Assembly: GCA_030549495.1 (NCBI GenBank)
Contig: JAUIRK010000072.1
Coordinates: 124,001 to 188,000, forward strand
Direction of reading: 5' to 3'
DNA from: Nectonema munidae
Lineage: Eukaryota; Nematomorpha; Nectonematoida; Nectonematidae
DNA: 64,000 bases
Shown here: positions 32,823 to 45,165 of the stretch, in pieces
Position numbering within the stretch: the first letter of the stretch is position 1
Layout of the letters: each line of letters opens with the position of its first letter
Position numbers and translations under genes: made by a program
Notes under the pieces: model-generated
Seen by the model: the letters and a program-made list of their open reading frames with translations, nothing else
Database searches by the model: none
Told to the model about the DNA's origin: nothing

Positions 32823-35800
32823 CTAAAAAAGTTATTAAATTTACGATCCAATCAAAATTCCTAATTAGGAAGTGCTTATATGCCACACATTTGATAATGA
32901 GAAGAAGCACGAAGTTGAGTGCATTTCTCTACAATCATACATATGATACATATGATACTCTTTTCACGTGTATTAATTTCATTTTCCGCCTTCACTCCTC
33001 TACCCTGTCCAAAAAAGACAAAAAGAAAAGGTAATGGCGAATGCATTAACAAGGCAGAAAGCGACTCTGCCTCGGAAGCAAAGTCGGAAACACGAACGAG
33101 CCAAAAGAAGCCCAAGATCTCGATAGCGAGATCTCTTGCTAAATTGTGCTTAGCAACGATGCCGAGAATTCTAAGTGAGCAAAATGTCAAAACTGTTACA
33201 TTCATTGATTTACGGATCATGTTCGCCTTCTTCAAAGTATACCATTCATTGCCTCACCAGACCGTTTGCGTAGATGTCTACTTCCTATTTAAAGGGTGTT
33301 TTCTTTTTGGCATTTTGCTTTCTTTAGTTTTGGAGGAAGCAGCAAAAAAACTTTGGTGTCTGTGACTCTTGACAAAATAGGCCTTTTCGTGTTCGACTAT
33401 AAAACAACAAAACAAACAAAAGAGTTGTTTATTTGGCCAAACTTTCAATTCTTTTACCCATTTTTTAACATAATATTTCATCTTTGAAGCTGACATAAAT
33501 GACTGATGTTAAAGCCATTGGAAAAAGAAAATTAAAAAAAAATTGAAAAAAAAACTTTCGCAAAACTAGAAAAAATAAATAATAATAATTAACAATATTT
33601 TTTGTAATTTTGTTTTAAACTTTTTTTAATCCAACAATATTTTTTGACTTTATGACCTAAAAAAGAAAAAACTTCAAAAATTTTAGGAAATAATAATACA
33701 AATAAATTATTATTGGACTTTTATCTCCCCTGATGATAACGAATGCTAAACTTGAAGATTAGTCATTTTTACTAAATAACAAGTTTGCAAACATACTAAC
33801 TTAATATTTATTGAAAAGCGCAGTTATATGCTGTATTTGATTATCTTCATCCCAACAAAAAAATCAATACCACACTGGCGAACTTGGAAGTGCATGATTA
33901 AGATTTTTAAAGCCAAATAAATTGTGTTTCTTTAGTTTAAGTTTTCACTTTGTCAAGATATCTCAGTTCACTTTCCCGAAAGAAATTATAGTGAACTAAA
34001 TACATATTCATTTAGCTACACGTCTTCTTCTAATGGAACATCAATTTTTAAATGCTAGACCCAATAATTTAAATAGAAATGCAATTCCCTGAAAAACTTT
34101 TTGCATCCTCCCTCCTCAAAATATTTTACTGCCCTGTTAAAATTCAAAAAAATAAAATCTCCTTTTTCACAGAAAGCACCTACTGCATATAAATCAAATG
34201 AAAGAAATTTCTTTTTGGATAAAAGATTTTGCAAAGTGATGTTTATGATATGAGAAGACCTGTGGAATATTTTGACTGACATTTCACAGATGAAATGATT
34301 GAGAGGGACAAGAAAATAATTTTCTTCTGTTGATGCTATTGAAATACGTGGACCTTTGTATTTCAAGGAGGTAGAACCGTTTTCTGAGAGATTTAAAGAT
34401 ATGCATACATTTACATTTTGTTAATAATGATGAAATAGTAAAAGTTCGTCCTTTATAAAAGATATTGAAAAAAGAGTGTTTGTTAAAGACTCCACAACAA
34501 AAAGAAAGTATAGATGCACAAATAATTCCTCACAAGTTGCTTGAAATAATATGTCGCTAATAAACCAAGTGGGGTTTAAGGTTTTTTCCAGAAAAGGCAG
34601 CGATCGCTATGCTTATGATTTTTATTCAGTTAAGTCTTCGATTTTGGAAAACAGTTGAGGATTTGCCTCTGGAAACTAGGGTATACGACTTTGTTACACT
34701 TTGCCTGAAAATTCTAATTTTTTTTGTCTTTCTCGACAATTATTGCAATACCGTTGAGTTGCCAAACACTCTGAAAGAAAGGGCCACTATAGGAAAAGAC
34801 TGACTTAAAGTTCTCAAATTATCTTCGGATAGAGAAACGAAGAAAAACGGAAGAGGTTCGTACGAATCTTTTTACAATAAAAAGTATGATGGACAGGTTA
34901 TACATCGGTTTGACAACAAAGGTGCCATACTTTCTTCCAATTATTTTAGTGTTTTGCCAATGGATAATGTTAAAAGAAGGATAAAGAAAGAAAAATTTGC
35001 AAAAATATAGAAAGGCCAAGCATTGCTCGTGTCTATAATGAAGACATTGGTGGAAGTGATATTTTTGATATGATTATGGCTTTGAATCGAATTGATCATA
35101 GAACTTCTAAACTTGAATACCAGTTGAACAAAATTACACTTATTGATTGGAAGAACAAACAAACAAACGCAAAAATGTTTTGGAAAGAAGTAGGGGAATA
35201 CAGAGAGGCTTCTTTATAACTGCGCGATATCAGTTTTAATATTGCGCCCCTGATTCAAATATTGAAAGAGTGCTTAGTATGATGAAGCATGTAAAACCTA
35301 AAAAGAGAAACGCAATCGCTCAACAACTTTTGAATTCAATTTTAACAATAAAATTTGGCCTATTAAGGTTGGATAAGATATTGGTAGATTAGCAGCATAC
35401 AAAACTTATGATTCGTGGTTACTTCTTCTAGCAAAAATTATACAAGTAAGAAGAAAATCTAGAAGAAATATTTGAAATTTAAAAATAAAGTTGTTTGTTT
35501 CATTAATTTCTGTTTTTTAGATTATTTTGGATTTATTTTTTTTCATTTCTGATTATTATTTTCATTAAAAATAGTTGGCAGCACTGTTTTGCCCTAAGAT
35601 GAGGATTATAAGCTGGCAGCCCTGTTTTGCCCAAAGATATGGCATGATAAATCATTTGCAAGAAAGGACTTTTGTTTCAAAAAGTGAAACTGTGGCGTAT
35701 GCTAACGCAAACATTGAGTATTGAATGTAGAATTGCTCTTTTAGGAGACGAGAAGGAAATTGTTTTATCTTGTCATAAATAATAAATAGTATACAACTGC

Positions 35801-36290
35801 AAAAATGATGCACATTTGTAACCCTTGCAGCATCACATATGCTACATGGACAAAAAGTGCTCTTCGCAAAGAATAATTCTTCCTAAACTTGTTTTAAAGG
35901 AAGGTTGCATTTTTACTTTGAGATGTGATACCGTCCGAAAAAAGGGTTAAATGGGCACTTCAAATCTAACTGATCTGTTCTTCATTCGATACAACAGTCG
36001 GGCACAATTTGGGCCAAGTTGATGAGAGGCAGAAAGTAGCAACTAGGGAGCGTAATTTTAGAGTTTATTTTGCACTGCTTGTATCGCTTGCTCTACACTA
36101 ACACGTGTAACCCTTGGCGAATGGGATAACCGATTCTCTTTTTCTTAAAGCGCTTTCCATGAAGCTTTTGTCTGCCTACGCTTACACTTGATTGTGCGTC
36201 TCAGGGCGCGCCAAGAATTTTACTTATTCTCATTCTCGTTAAACACAAAAGGCGAATACAAATTCACAAAAAAAGAAGGGTGGAGTTTAC
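32823..36290 (-). other. NPAT-like intron 1 with piggyBac remnant
   Basis: A 3.5-kb intron, donor GTAAAC. It contains the piggyBac remnant at 34.0-35.95 kb. A more GC-rich block at 32990-33240 gives readings on both strands but shows no splice-bounded exon that fits the gene. The rest is AT-rich. Confidence 0.65.
34050..35953 (+). mobile_element. piggyBac-type transposon, strongly decayed
   Basis: Plus-strand remnants in order are RRPVEYFD-HFTDEMIE (the N-terminal YF-x-x-x-FSDELI block), VEDLPLE, NTLKERATIGKD, KNGRGSYESFYNKKYDGQVI then HRFDNKGAILSSNYFSVLP, and ARVYNEDIGGSDIFDMIMAL with NRIDHRTSKLE. The last is the GGVD-type block, here GGSD. The layout is that of PGBD2/3-like transposases. 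Many stops and frameshifts are present. A candidate right terminus at about 35927-35953 ends CCGAAAAAAGGGTTAA, which inverted is TTAACCCTTTTTTCGG, the usual TTAA-CCC form. Confidence 0.65.
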
Positions 36291-36327
36291 CTAGGATGAG
36301 TCGCGCGACGTCTGATTCCAAAAGCAT
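36291..36327 (-). CDS. NPAT: NPAT-like gene exon 1
   Basis: 37 coding bases, MLLESDVARLIL plus one base, ending at donor GTAAAC. Human NPAT starts MLLPSDVARLVLGYL; here exons 1 and 2 give MLLESDVARLILGYLKQQ, so start and splice position are both supported. The frame is open for 44 more codons upstream to an acceptor-like CTCTTTGGCAG at 36462, which could be a 5' UTR exon or an N-terminal extension (HLGGFFSRLPFIHNEFSFGG). I prefer the family start. Confidence 0.87.
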
Positions 36328-38499
36328 GCCTGGATTCTGGAAGCGCACGAGCAACAGCTGATGAGGGAGGCAAAGCGCGTCTTCTAAAGCTCCACCAAAA
36401 CTAAATTCGTTATGGATGAAAGGCAGTCGTGAGAAGAATCCTCCCAAATGCTCTGCCAAAGAGGTCGTGCAAAATAAAGCATGCCATTTTCAATTCGCAA
36501 GAAGGAGCATCGTATTCACCGATCTTCCGAAAGCTTCTTTCCGTTGCTGAAGTGGTTTTGCGGACACTCATACCTACTAGAGCCGATGGCCCTGCAATTC
36601 GGTTGATATTGTCTAAGCCAGTCGGCAGGAGTGGTAGCGTAAATGAATGCTAAACACGCTCAGTTTGAATTTTAGTAGGATTTAAAATTATTGTTGCTTA
36701 TAAAAATTAACAGGATACACAACTTGCTTACCTATTCATTTACTTATTGCAAAACAAAACTCTTAGAAAATGAGGAAAATTTTGTCATTATACAAATTCT
36801 GCCTAGCAAAGGACCTCACGGTTGGAAATGTGCGAAACTGGGTCGTCTCACAATTCATTGTAAGGAGCTTTCTCATGTACCTATAAATTGGGAGGAAGAG
36901 CATGTCTAAGCAGACGGGAAGTGTCCTGTTTATCTAAAAATGTAAAATCTTCTAAAGAATTCCATTACAATATTTAAACTCCTTCATAGAATCCCTGCAA
37001 TTTACACCTAAATTTTATAAAATCTCAAATAGAATCTCATTTTATATTTATAAAATCCAATTTTATTTATTTTATAATTATAAAAGATTTTATATTCTCA
37101 TATAAAATCCCATCACTACTCATAAGGTTGAATAATAAAAATTAAAAGTACATCAATTACTTTTTTGAGTAGCTAGCGAGAAAACAAACAAGACCTTAAA
37201 AAGTTTTATAATTTTAGAACAATTAATCTTGTGCAATATTTTTAAATTGTTGACTTTCATTAAATATAATAAAATTTTGTATTAATACTCTCTTGTAATG
37301 GAAACCATAAAAATTCAACCATTTTAATTTTAAGTTTCCTTAAAATTATAAAACATAACTATTTAATTGATTTATTTCAATTATTCAATAGATCATAAAG
37401 TGAAAAAGATAGTAATTTAAACATAAGATATCTTACATTATAAAATGACAATAAAAGTAAATACTTTTGATACCTACGACATTAATGGGTCGTGGCAAAA
37501 TGAGCTGACAGAAATAAAGTTAAATTGCCACCTAATAAAAAAAGATATGAACATGAAACTTGACATACATATAAATCTCGAGTTTCTTATTCAGAAAAAT
37601 ATTATCTTAATCTATAAAGTTATGTCAAAGACCTCATTCTGATGATAAGAATGCAAAATTTTTATAATTGTGAACCATTTTTGTTACCTCGATAAGTATT
37701 AAAATGTCAACGCGAAAAAATTAAAACAAAATTTTTTATTTTTAAGAAAAAAAAATAAAATATAAGTAAAAACATTAAAATTTTCTTAACGTGTGAATAT
37801 ATTTAAATTTAATTATAAAATTACTTAAATTAACAAATGTAGAAAATGTTAGATTATTCCCAAATAAAAAAAAGTGTGTTTATGCTAAAATGATTTTACG
37901 ATATTTTTTGACATATTTCTCAATTTTTTTTCTATTTTCTTTATGCAAATAAATTCTTCTTGCTCATTTTTCATTTTACGAAAACTATTCTATTTAATTG
38001 TACAGCTTTGTCTTATAAAATAAGTACACTAAAAACTGAATATTAAGTTGAGTTAACTTTAATTTTAATCTATTATCCTGTTTATACGTATAATATATTC
38101 CAGATAATAAATTAAAATGACTCACGACTATTCAATATCCGTAAACTTTTACTGATTATTTTTTATATGTAAAACTAGAAGTTTAATGATTACTTATGAT
38201 AAAAAAACAAGTTTCATTTAATTTAATTCACAACAAAAGTCACAATTGTTAATAAATGTAAATTAAGGAGAATTTTATTAAAGAAAATTATGGCAACATG
38301 TGATGCTAGCGAGCGTAAGTTCAGCTATGCTGCCCATATTATTTCTGCAAGAAGATCGACATTAAAAAGCCAAACCGTCAATGATATTTCATTTTTTTAA
38401 TTTTTTATTATTATAATATATTTACAAAAAGAATAAGACATTTATTGTTAGATTTCTATAAAAAAGGTATGTTTAATAGAATACAGGATATAAGGAATA
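36328..38499. other. Upstream region of the NPAT-like gene
   Basis: 36328-36660 has a mixed base composition and probably holds the 5' UTR and promoter. From 36.95 kb on it is extremely AT-rich with no recognisable gene. Several short plus-strand ORFs (36429-36653, 36691-36909, 37445-37642) are not conserved in anything I know. Confidence 0.45.
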
Positions 38500-40410
38500 G
38501 ATCCGTTTTAATTTTTTTAAATATATCGTTGGCTCCCATTACTTTTAGTTTCCTATATGCATGAAGGTCAAAGATCTATTTGTGAAAATTATAGACCCAT
38601 CAGTATAATAACATCTCTGTCGAAAATCTTCGAAAGGTTACTTTATGATCAGATATTTTCCTACATATATCAGAATAACATTTTATATAGTTGTCAATTT
38701 GCATTTAGACCCAATTATTCGTCAACATATCTCCATTCATATTTCTTAAACGAAGTTTCTACTCTACTAGATAGATCTGATGAAGCTTTAGCTATATTTG
38801 TTGATCTATCTAAAGCTTTTGATTGTGTGTCACATAAAATATTGATAGATAAGTTACAGTACCTTGGATTCTCCTCACAGGCAATGAATCTCTTATCTTC
38901 TTACCCAACTTTACGTTGTCAGCGGGTCGAAGTTGAGGGAGTTTTCTCGAATGAGAGTATTATTTTTAATGGCCTACCTCAAGGTGGTATACTTGCCCCA
39001 TTACTGTTTTCCCTGTTCATAAATGATCTTCTTATGTGTAATGAAAAAACTAAGTTTTTAATGTTTGCAGATGACATCACTGCTATAGTTCCTCTATCAG
39101 AACTGAGCCCATCATGTTGCTATATTGACCAAGTTATTAATCCAGTTTTAGATTGGTGTAGAGCAAATTTTCTCCAAGTAAATGGTAATAAAACAAAAGC
39201 TATGTTTTTTTCAAATAAGAAAAAAAGAATTGAATGTAAAAATAAAATTGAAATTGTTGAGGAATATAATCTACTAGGCTTGAGAATAAATCGTTATTTG
39301 AATTGGAAAACTCATATAAGTTTTTTAGAAACTAAGCTATGCTCTATAAACGGCATTATGAAAAAGTATAAAAATGAGTTGCTTACACATTCGAAGCTGG
39401 TAATATATAAAAGTTTGTTTTTACCACACTGTTACTACAGTATTATAAATTGGGGATACAGTGACATTACCAAACTGTTTCAACTTCAGAAAAAGTCAAT
39501 AAGGTTAGTATTTAATCAGCCCTCATCAAGTCATACATCTCTCTTATTCATGCAAAACAATTTATTTAAAATTAAAAGATATATACTATATGCAAATATC
39601 TAATTTTACATACAAGCTTTTTTCGAATACTTTGCCTAAAATATTCAGTCCATGGATTGCAATCTATTGTGCATCTAAGAATTATTGTCTTAGAAATTCT
39701 AGTAGTTTACCAATAATAAGGACTAAGCTTGTCTCTACGAAAAATTACTTAAGACATAGAATAATAAAACACTAGAATAAATTTCTTTTGAAATTCGGAA
39801 TAGAGAAGTCTTTGAGATATTTCAAGAATACACTACAAATGTTTTTGTTAAATAAATATGATCAGACCTGTACAAATAAAAAATGTTTTGTTTGTAAACT
39901 GCAAATGTAAACTTATCATGTTTTAATGTTCTTTCGCTCCTCTTTATTATACATATATATATTCAGTTTTATAAATCAAACACTTTTTTATTATTTTTGA
40001 TATTATACAATATCCTTGCCAACCAAAGATGTTCCAACAAGCCTTTTTTTCCTTTTATTCTCAACCGCTTCTTACCAAAAAGATTGCTCATGGAAGTGAT
40101 TACACAATGGCTGACGCTTTCAAATCGTCCATGATGTCTCTCCAATCCTTAAGAAAAAAAAATATATATATCATTTTAAATATAAGGCATCTTTTTTTTC
40201 TATATCCATAGGAGAAAATGATTTGCATGTTCACGTATCATCTAGTTGTATATATATATATTTTTTTTCCTGTCCATTATTTTATGATATAATAAATTTC
40301 TTCTTCTTCTTCTTCTATATGCATGATTTGATAAAAATGATTAGAGGACGAAGTTTAACTTTCTATTCTAAAAGTAACGGGAGTCAACGATATATTAAAA
40401 AAAATATTTT
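38500..40410. repeat. Palindromic repeat split by a LINE
   Basis: The left arm (about 38500-38564) reads TTTTTAAATATATCGTTGGC, CTTTTAGTTTCCTATATGCA. The right arm (about 40315-40410) carries its inverse (CTAAAAGTAACGGGAGTCAACGATATAT). The same palindrome is present unsplit at 46.0-46.3 kb, so this is an interrupted copy. Confidence 0.75.
38565..40314 (+). mobile_element. 5'-truncated CR1/Jockey-like LINE with target duplication
   Basis: Flanked by the 12-bp duplication CTATATGCATGA (38553-38564 and 40315-40326) and ending in a TTC microsatellite, the usual 3' end of CR1-like LINEs. The reverse transcriptase is preserved over about 345 codons: SICENYRPISIITSLSKIFE, FVDLSKAFDCVSHKILIDKL, GLPQGGILAPLLFSLFINDL and FLMFADDITAIVPLSE (catalytic FADD). 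One frameshift near 39590-39600 moves the tail (ISNFTYKLFSNTLPKIF) to another frame. The element starts inside the RT domain. The ATG of the long ORF comes from the duplicated target site, so it is not a true start. Confidence 0.88.
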
Positions 40411-41584
40411 CGCACAGATGGATCTCTATAGTATTTTTAACTTGAGATATAAAAAAATATTTTTACAACAGAAATTTTAATTTTTTCATATACACAACTA
40501 AGTTTATTCTATGCCTCCTTAAAATTAATATAAACCCTTCAAAACACACAAATGCTAATTAACTTTAGTGTATGACTCCTCAAAATTAATATCATCTCAT
40601 TTAAACACACAAATGCTAAATAATTATTATTTTTGTCAATAATATTTAGTTTTTCACAATGGAGTATTTATAAAAATGCCCCCATAGTTCTACGCACTAT
40701 GTGGTTATGTATATAAATATCATAACCTATAAAGATTTGATATTTTTTAAAAATTTCATTCAAAACAAAATCAAAAGTATCGTGTAATTTTATTCTCAAA
40801 AGCAGAACTTTTTATGATACCTAAGTACTCAAAAATCTAAACTCGTTTGCACAAACCCTAAGATTTTTTAGATTTTAATTAAAAATCATAAAAATTTCAT
40901 TAAATTTTTATAAAAAACCTAAAGTTTAAAGTTTTGTGAAAATTAACGAATATATCTTAAATCTAAAAATTTTAATAATTAACACCATTTTTCATAAATT
41001 GTATTGCAAAAATAACGAACATAATACTAATAAAATATATATTTGAAAAGAATTTCTAAAAATATAAAACTTTTTATAGTATCGTCTGAAGAAGTAAATA
41101 TTTAAACTTAATTAATTTACAATTATTAAATTTAAAAACAATTTAAACAATTATTTTTAAAGGATGAGATTTCTTAAAGATAAAAAATTCCTTCGATAAA
41201 AATGATATTCCATAGTGCAACTAAATTTAATACTATCATATCATTCTTAAAAGGCCTCAAAAATGATACCTCTAAAGTTTCAAAAAAAAAATTTGTAAAA
41301 TTTGCTAGTATTTGATTGACAGAAAAAACAAAGGGCATATATTTTTAGAAATTTAAACTTTTTCAAAATAATAATTGAGTTGATCTTAATGGCATAGAGT
41401 CAAATCATGTATAAAAAGATGAAAAATGGCAAATAGCGCTTCTTTGATAAAGGTATAATATATAAACAAAGAATATAAAGGTGCAAAAAGTTCTGATGAG
41501 CAGTAAAGTTTTGTATATAGACCTGATGAGTATAATCTTTTATTTTACGTTAATAACTCGAAGACTAAAAAATGTCGAACAAAT
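40411..41584. other. AT-rich intergenic DNA
   Basis: No gene seen. 40650-40700 contains a copy of a word also found at 42075-42125 (TTTTTCACAATGGAGTATT followed by AAAATGCCCCCATAG), so a short repeat is shared with the hAT copy to the right. Confidence 0.55.
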
Positions 41585-41907
41585 TTGGAGATCAGGCACA
41601 TCCCCCCCCCCCCCCCCCCCCCAAAAAAATAATTTTCTATAAGTAAGAGTTGCTGCTTATTTATTAAACATGTATGATGATCGCATTATAGAATATAATG
41701 ATCATTCGAATACATGATAATGTAAGATAAGAGAATAAAAGAAAGAATGCAGACTTTCGAATCAATCAAACATCATGCCAAGCTGCTCTGAAAGTTTTTC
41801 TCTTCCGCTTTCTTTGCTAAAACTCAATCATTCACTCAAGCTCTATTTTTTCACTCAACCCCTATTCTCTTGTTTAAACTCTCCTATGTCATTCAGCTCT
41901 CTCCTCT

Positions 41908-42070
41908 ATAGTGAGATAGCTAGGCTGGACATGAGGGGCCGTGCCCACTCTCCTATGTACCACATGGTGCCCCCATGCATCTTATGCGATATCAGTTTTC
42001 GAAAATTTCTTCAATGAAAGGATCAAGAAAGTATAAATAATTTTGCTCAAGTTTTTTGTTTTTAAATTGT
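41908..42070 (+). mobile_element. Truncated MITE inside hAT copy 1
   Basis: Starts TAGTGAGATAGCTAGGCTGG and matches the complete MITE at 51553-51750 up to TTTTTAAATTGT. There it switches to the short repeat TTTTTCACAATGGAGTATT, so its right end is lost. Confidence 0.6.
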
Positions 42071-42779
42071 TTTATTTAGTTTTTCACAATGGAGTATTCA
42101 TAAAAATGCCCCCATAGTTCTGCCCCATAGTTAATAAAAATATAATATCGAAACAAAATGTTTCAGTTGCTAAAAATGTACTTAATCTATTTATAACAGC
42201 TGTCAGAATTTAATTTGTGGACAAAAATATTCCAAAAAAACCTAATGATTTTCTTTTCTCGTATACTTTGATTTATGTTAGTTTAAATAATTTTTTAATG
42301 ATTTTGTGTTTTTAGACCTAAATAATTTTATAAAAAGTGATTAAATTACCATTTTTGTATAATATGATTCTTTACAATAACAAACACAATTGTGAAAAAA
42401 CACAAGTGCTACAAAATCACCCTATAAGGGTTAGCTACTTAACCCTATTAGTGCTGGAGGTGGGGGCGTTAAAGCGCCCCTCCCCCCTTCGCTAAAAAAT
42501 TAATTGTAGAAAATTGGCTGAATCATATCCCTTCAAATTTTGTGACTTTTCCTAAAATCGCTAGCTGCATCTTTTGAAACCATTTTCATGGTAGTTGGAT
42601 GACCCTTTTATGTCCAAAACTGTCAATCAAAATTAAAAATTTTCAGCAAAATTTTGACATTATCTGTACTTAACCTTATAACTTAAGATCTATATTATAT
42701 AATCCCCTAAAATATATACAGTTTGAAACAAATAACACTTTATATATTTAATTTTTTCAATAATCCTGGCTACTTTTTA

Positions 42780-43400
42780 GAAAATACCAATCAAAATTTT
42801 GATTGATCAAAAATATACCTTCAAATTTTACATAAAATATATGTTTTTATACTAAATCGGTCATGCTGTTTTCATTTCTGGACTAATTTTTTTACATTTA
42901 GGATGTGAAAACACCTATAAGTGTTAATCAAATTTGCGGTTTACTTCTAAAAATTGTCTCCAAAAACATTCATTTAAATTTTACAATTAAATATATGTTT
43001 TTATACCAAATCAACCATGCTAGTTTCATTTATGGACTCAATTTTTGAAGTTTGAATTTGAAAATACCTATAAGTATCAATCAAATTTGCGTTTAGTTCT
43101 AAAATTTGTTTCCAAATATATTGATTCAAATTTTAAATGAAATATATGTTTTTATAGCAAATAGATCATGATGATTAAATTTCTGAACAGTTTTCGCATT
43201 TAGAGTATTTACTGCTAGTGTCAATCAAATTTGCGGTTTATGTCTGAAAACTATATCGCAAAATATTCTCTCTAATTTTACATGAAATATATGCTTTTAT
43301 ACCAATTAGACCATGATCATTTTTGCATTTAGAAGTTTTAAATGTCTGAAAGTGTCAATCAAATGTTCGATTAACGTCTAATATCTACAGAAATATTTTT
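42780..43400. repeat. Tandem array A, diverged units of about 130-150 bp
   Basis: Four or five diverged repeats marked by TCAATCAAATTTGCGG (near 42932, 43078, 43221 and 43349) and TATATGTTTTTATACCAA. They grade into the next array. Confidence 0.7.
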
Positions 43401-43439
43401 GAAATTTAAATAAAATATCTGAAAGCTCTTTTTAAAATT

Positions 43440-44715
43440 TTCTTTTTAAGATGAGCTGTGATATATAAATCAATGTTTTGATAACTTTAATTGATTTTTA
43501 TAAAAAAAAAAAGAATATCACAGCTGAATTCAGCATGCTTGAAAATGGGTTATTAAAAAACATTATATAATTATTTAGATAAAAAGTTTCTTTTTTGAAA
43601 TGAGCTGTCATATGTAAATCAATTTTTTGACAGGTTTGATTGATTTTCATAAAAATGAATATCACCACTGAATTCAGCATATTTGAAAATTGGTATACAT
43701 GTGTAAAAAACTTTATATTTTGATAAAAAGTTCATTCTTGAGATGAGCTGTCACATTTAGATCAATTTTTTGATAGGTTTGATTGATTTTCATAAAAAAT
43801 GAATATCACAACTGAATTCAGCATATTTGAAAATTGGTATACATGTGCAAAAAACTTTATATTTAGATAAAAAGTTCATTCTTGAGATGAGCTGTCACAT
43901 TTAGATCAATTTTTTGATAGGTTTGATTGATTTTCATAAAAAATGAATATCACCACTGAATTCAGCATATTTGAAAATTGGTATACATTTGCAAAAAACT
44001 TTATATTTAGATAAAAAGTTCATTCTTGAGATGAGCTGTCACATTTAGATCAATTTTTTGATAGGTTTGGTTGATTTTCATAAAAAATGAATATCACCAC
44101 TGAATTCAGCATATTTGAAAATTGGTATACATGTGCAAAAAACTTTATATTTAGATAAAAAGTTCATTCTTAAGATGAGCTGTCACATTTAGATCAATTT
44201 TTTGACAGGTTTGTCTGATTTTTATAAAAAATAAATATCACCACTGAATTCATCATATTTGAAAACTGGTATACATGTGTAAAAAACTTTATATAATTAT
44301 TTAGATAAAAAGTTACTTTTTAAGATGAGCTGTCACATTTAGATCAATTTTTTGACAGGTTTGATTGATTTTCATAAAAAATGAACATCACCACTGAATT
44401 TAGCATATTTGAAAATGGGTATACATGTGTAAAAAACTTTATATACTTATTTAGATAAAAAGTTTTTTTTTTTGAGATTAGCTGTCACATTTAGATCAAT
44501 TTTTTGACAGGTTTGATTGATTTTCATAAAAAATGAATATCACTACTGAATTTAGCATATTTGAAAATGGGTATACATGTGTAAAAAACTTTATATTTAG
44601 ATAAAAAGTTCCTTTTTGAGATGAGCTGTCACATTTAGATCAATTTTTTGACAGGTTTGATTGATTTTCATAAAAAAAATGAATATCACCACTGAATTCA
44701 GCATATTTGAAATAT
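43440..44715. repeat. Tandem array B, nine units of 143-151 bp
   Basis: The marker GAGCTGT recurs at about 43453, 43602, 43745, 43889, 44033, 44177, 44327, 44478 (variant) and 44623. Units contain CACCACTGAATTCAGCATAT, GGGTATACATGTGTAAAAAA and GACAGGTTTGATTGATTTTC. Central units are nearly identical, consistent with recent local expansion. Single dispersed units occur near 19.0 kb (reversed) and 30.23 kb. Confidence 0.88.
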
Positions 44716-45074
44716 ATATATAACATTAAAAATATTTATAAAAACTTATTAATATCTGAGAAAAATGGGGGGGGGGGGGCACTTTACGCCCCTCCCCCTT
44801 GAGCGGACAAAATTTGCCCATGTTTGCTTTTGATGCTTATAAAAACTTGAAAATATCAAATAAACTCTCATTCTTTATGCCTCCTATTATTTTGAAATTA
44901 TTCTGAGAACAGACGGTTCCATTTTAAAATAGTGAAAATTGCTTTATTAGTTTATTTTGATTCCTTTCTCTCTTATGTTAATTATGTAGCAAATTTTTCA
45001 ATTTTGAGTAAAAGGTAATGTGCAACGGGTGTATTTTCATTAACAAGGCATGTACCGCTTATGTCAAACTATGA

Positions 45075-45165
45075 ACAAATTTGTATCGATGAGGAATCGA
45101 ATCCAGAGGCTTCCGTACTTAGTTCATGATCTCAACCAACCTGCCATGCCACCCATAGAGTATTC
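45075..45165 (-). repeat. tRNA-derived (SINE-like) segment in hAT copy 1
   Basis: On the minus strand GTGGCATGGCAGGTTGG resembles a Pol III A box, and GGATTCGATTCC about 40 bases on is a near-perfect B box. The same segment lies in copy 2 (about 52900-52990), so it was part of the element before the two insertions. It is not a functional tRNA; I could not fold an acceptor stem. Confidence 0.55.

Larger units (their letters stand above)
42439..44818. mobile_element. TTAA-type insertion carrying two tandem arrays
   Basis: Begins TTAACCCTATTAGTGCTGGA with a G/C-rich subterminal stretch (GGGGGCGTTAAAGCGCCCC) and ends near a C/G-rich stretch at 44769-44803. Copy 2 of the host element has an uninterrupted site (GCTACTTAAACGTTGGC at about 52632), which shows this block is an insertion. 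The TTAA target and CCC start suggest a piggyBac-like non-autonomous element. The right terminus is not a clean inverse of the left. Confidence 0.65.

Noticed and set aside
32919-33365. 148-codon plus-strand ORF with a lysine- and serine-rich middle
   Set aside because: No start context, splice sites or family match; it lies in NPAT-like intron 1 and mixes compositions, so it is likely chance.
36429-36653. Divergent plus-strand gene opposite NPAT, as ATM is in vertebrates
   Set aside because: The ORF shows no similarity to the ATM N-terminus and no splice structure.
38557-38564. ATG of the 348-codon LINE ORF as a real start
   Set aside because: It lies in the duplicated target site, outside the element.
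41602-41622. Long C and G homopolymers (also 44767-44779, 51092-51127, 54250-54261) as functional G-rich structures
   Set aside because: They are subterminal parts of the hAT-type elements and of the TTAA insertion. Their exact lengths are also prone to sequencing error.
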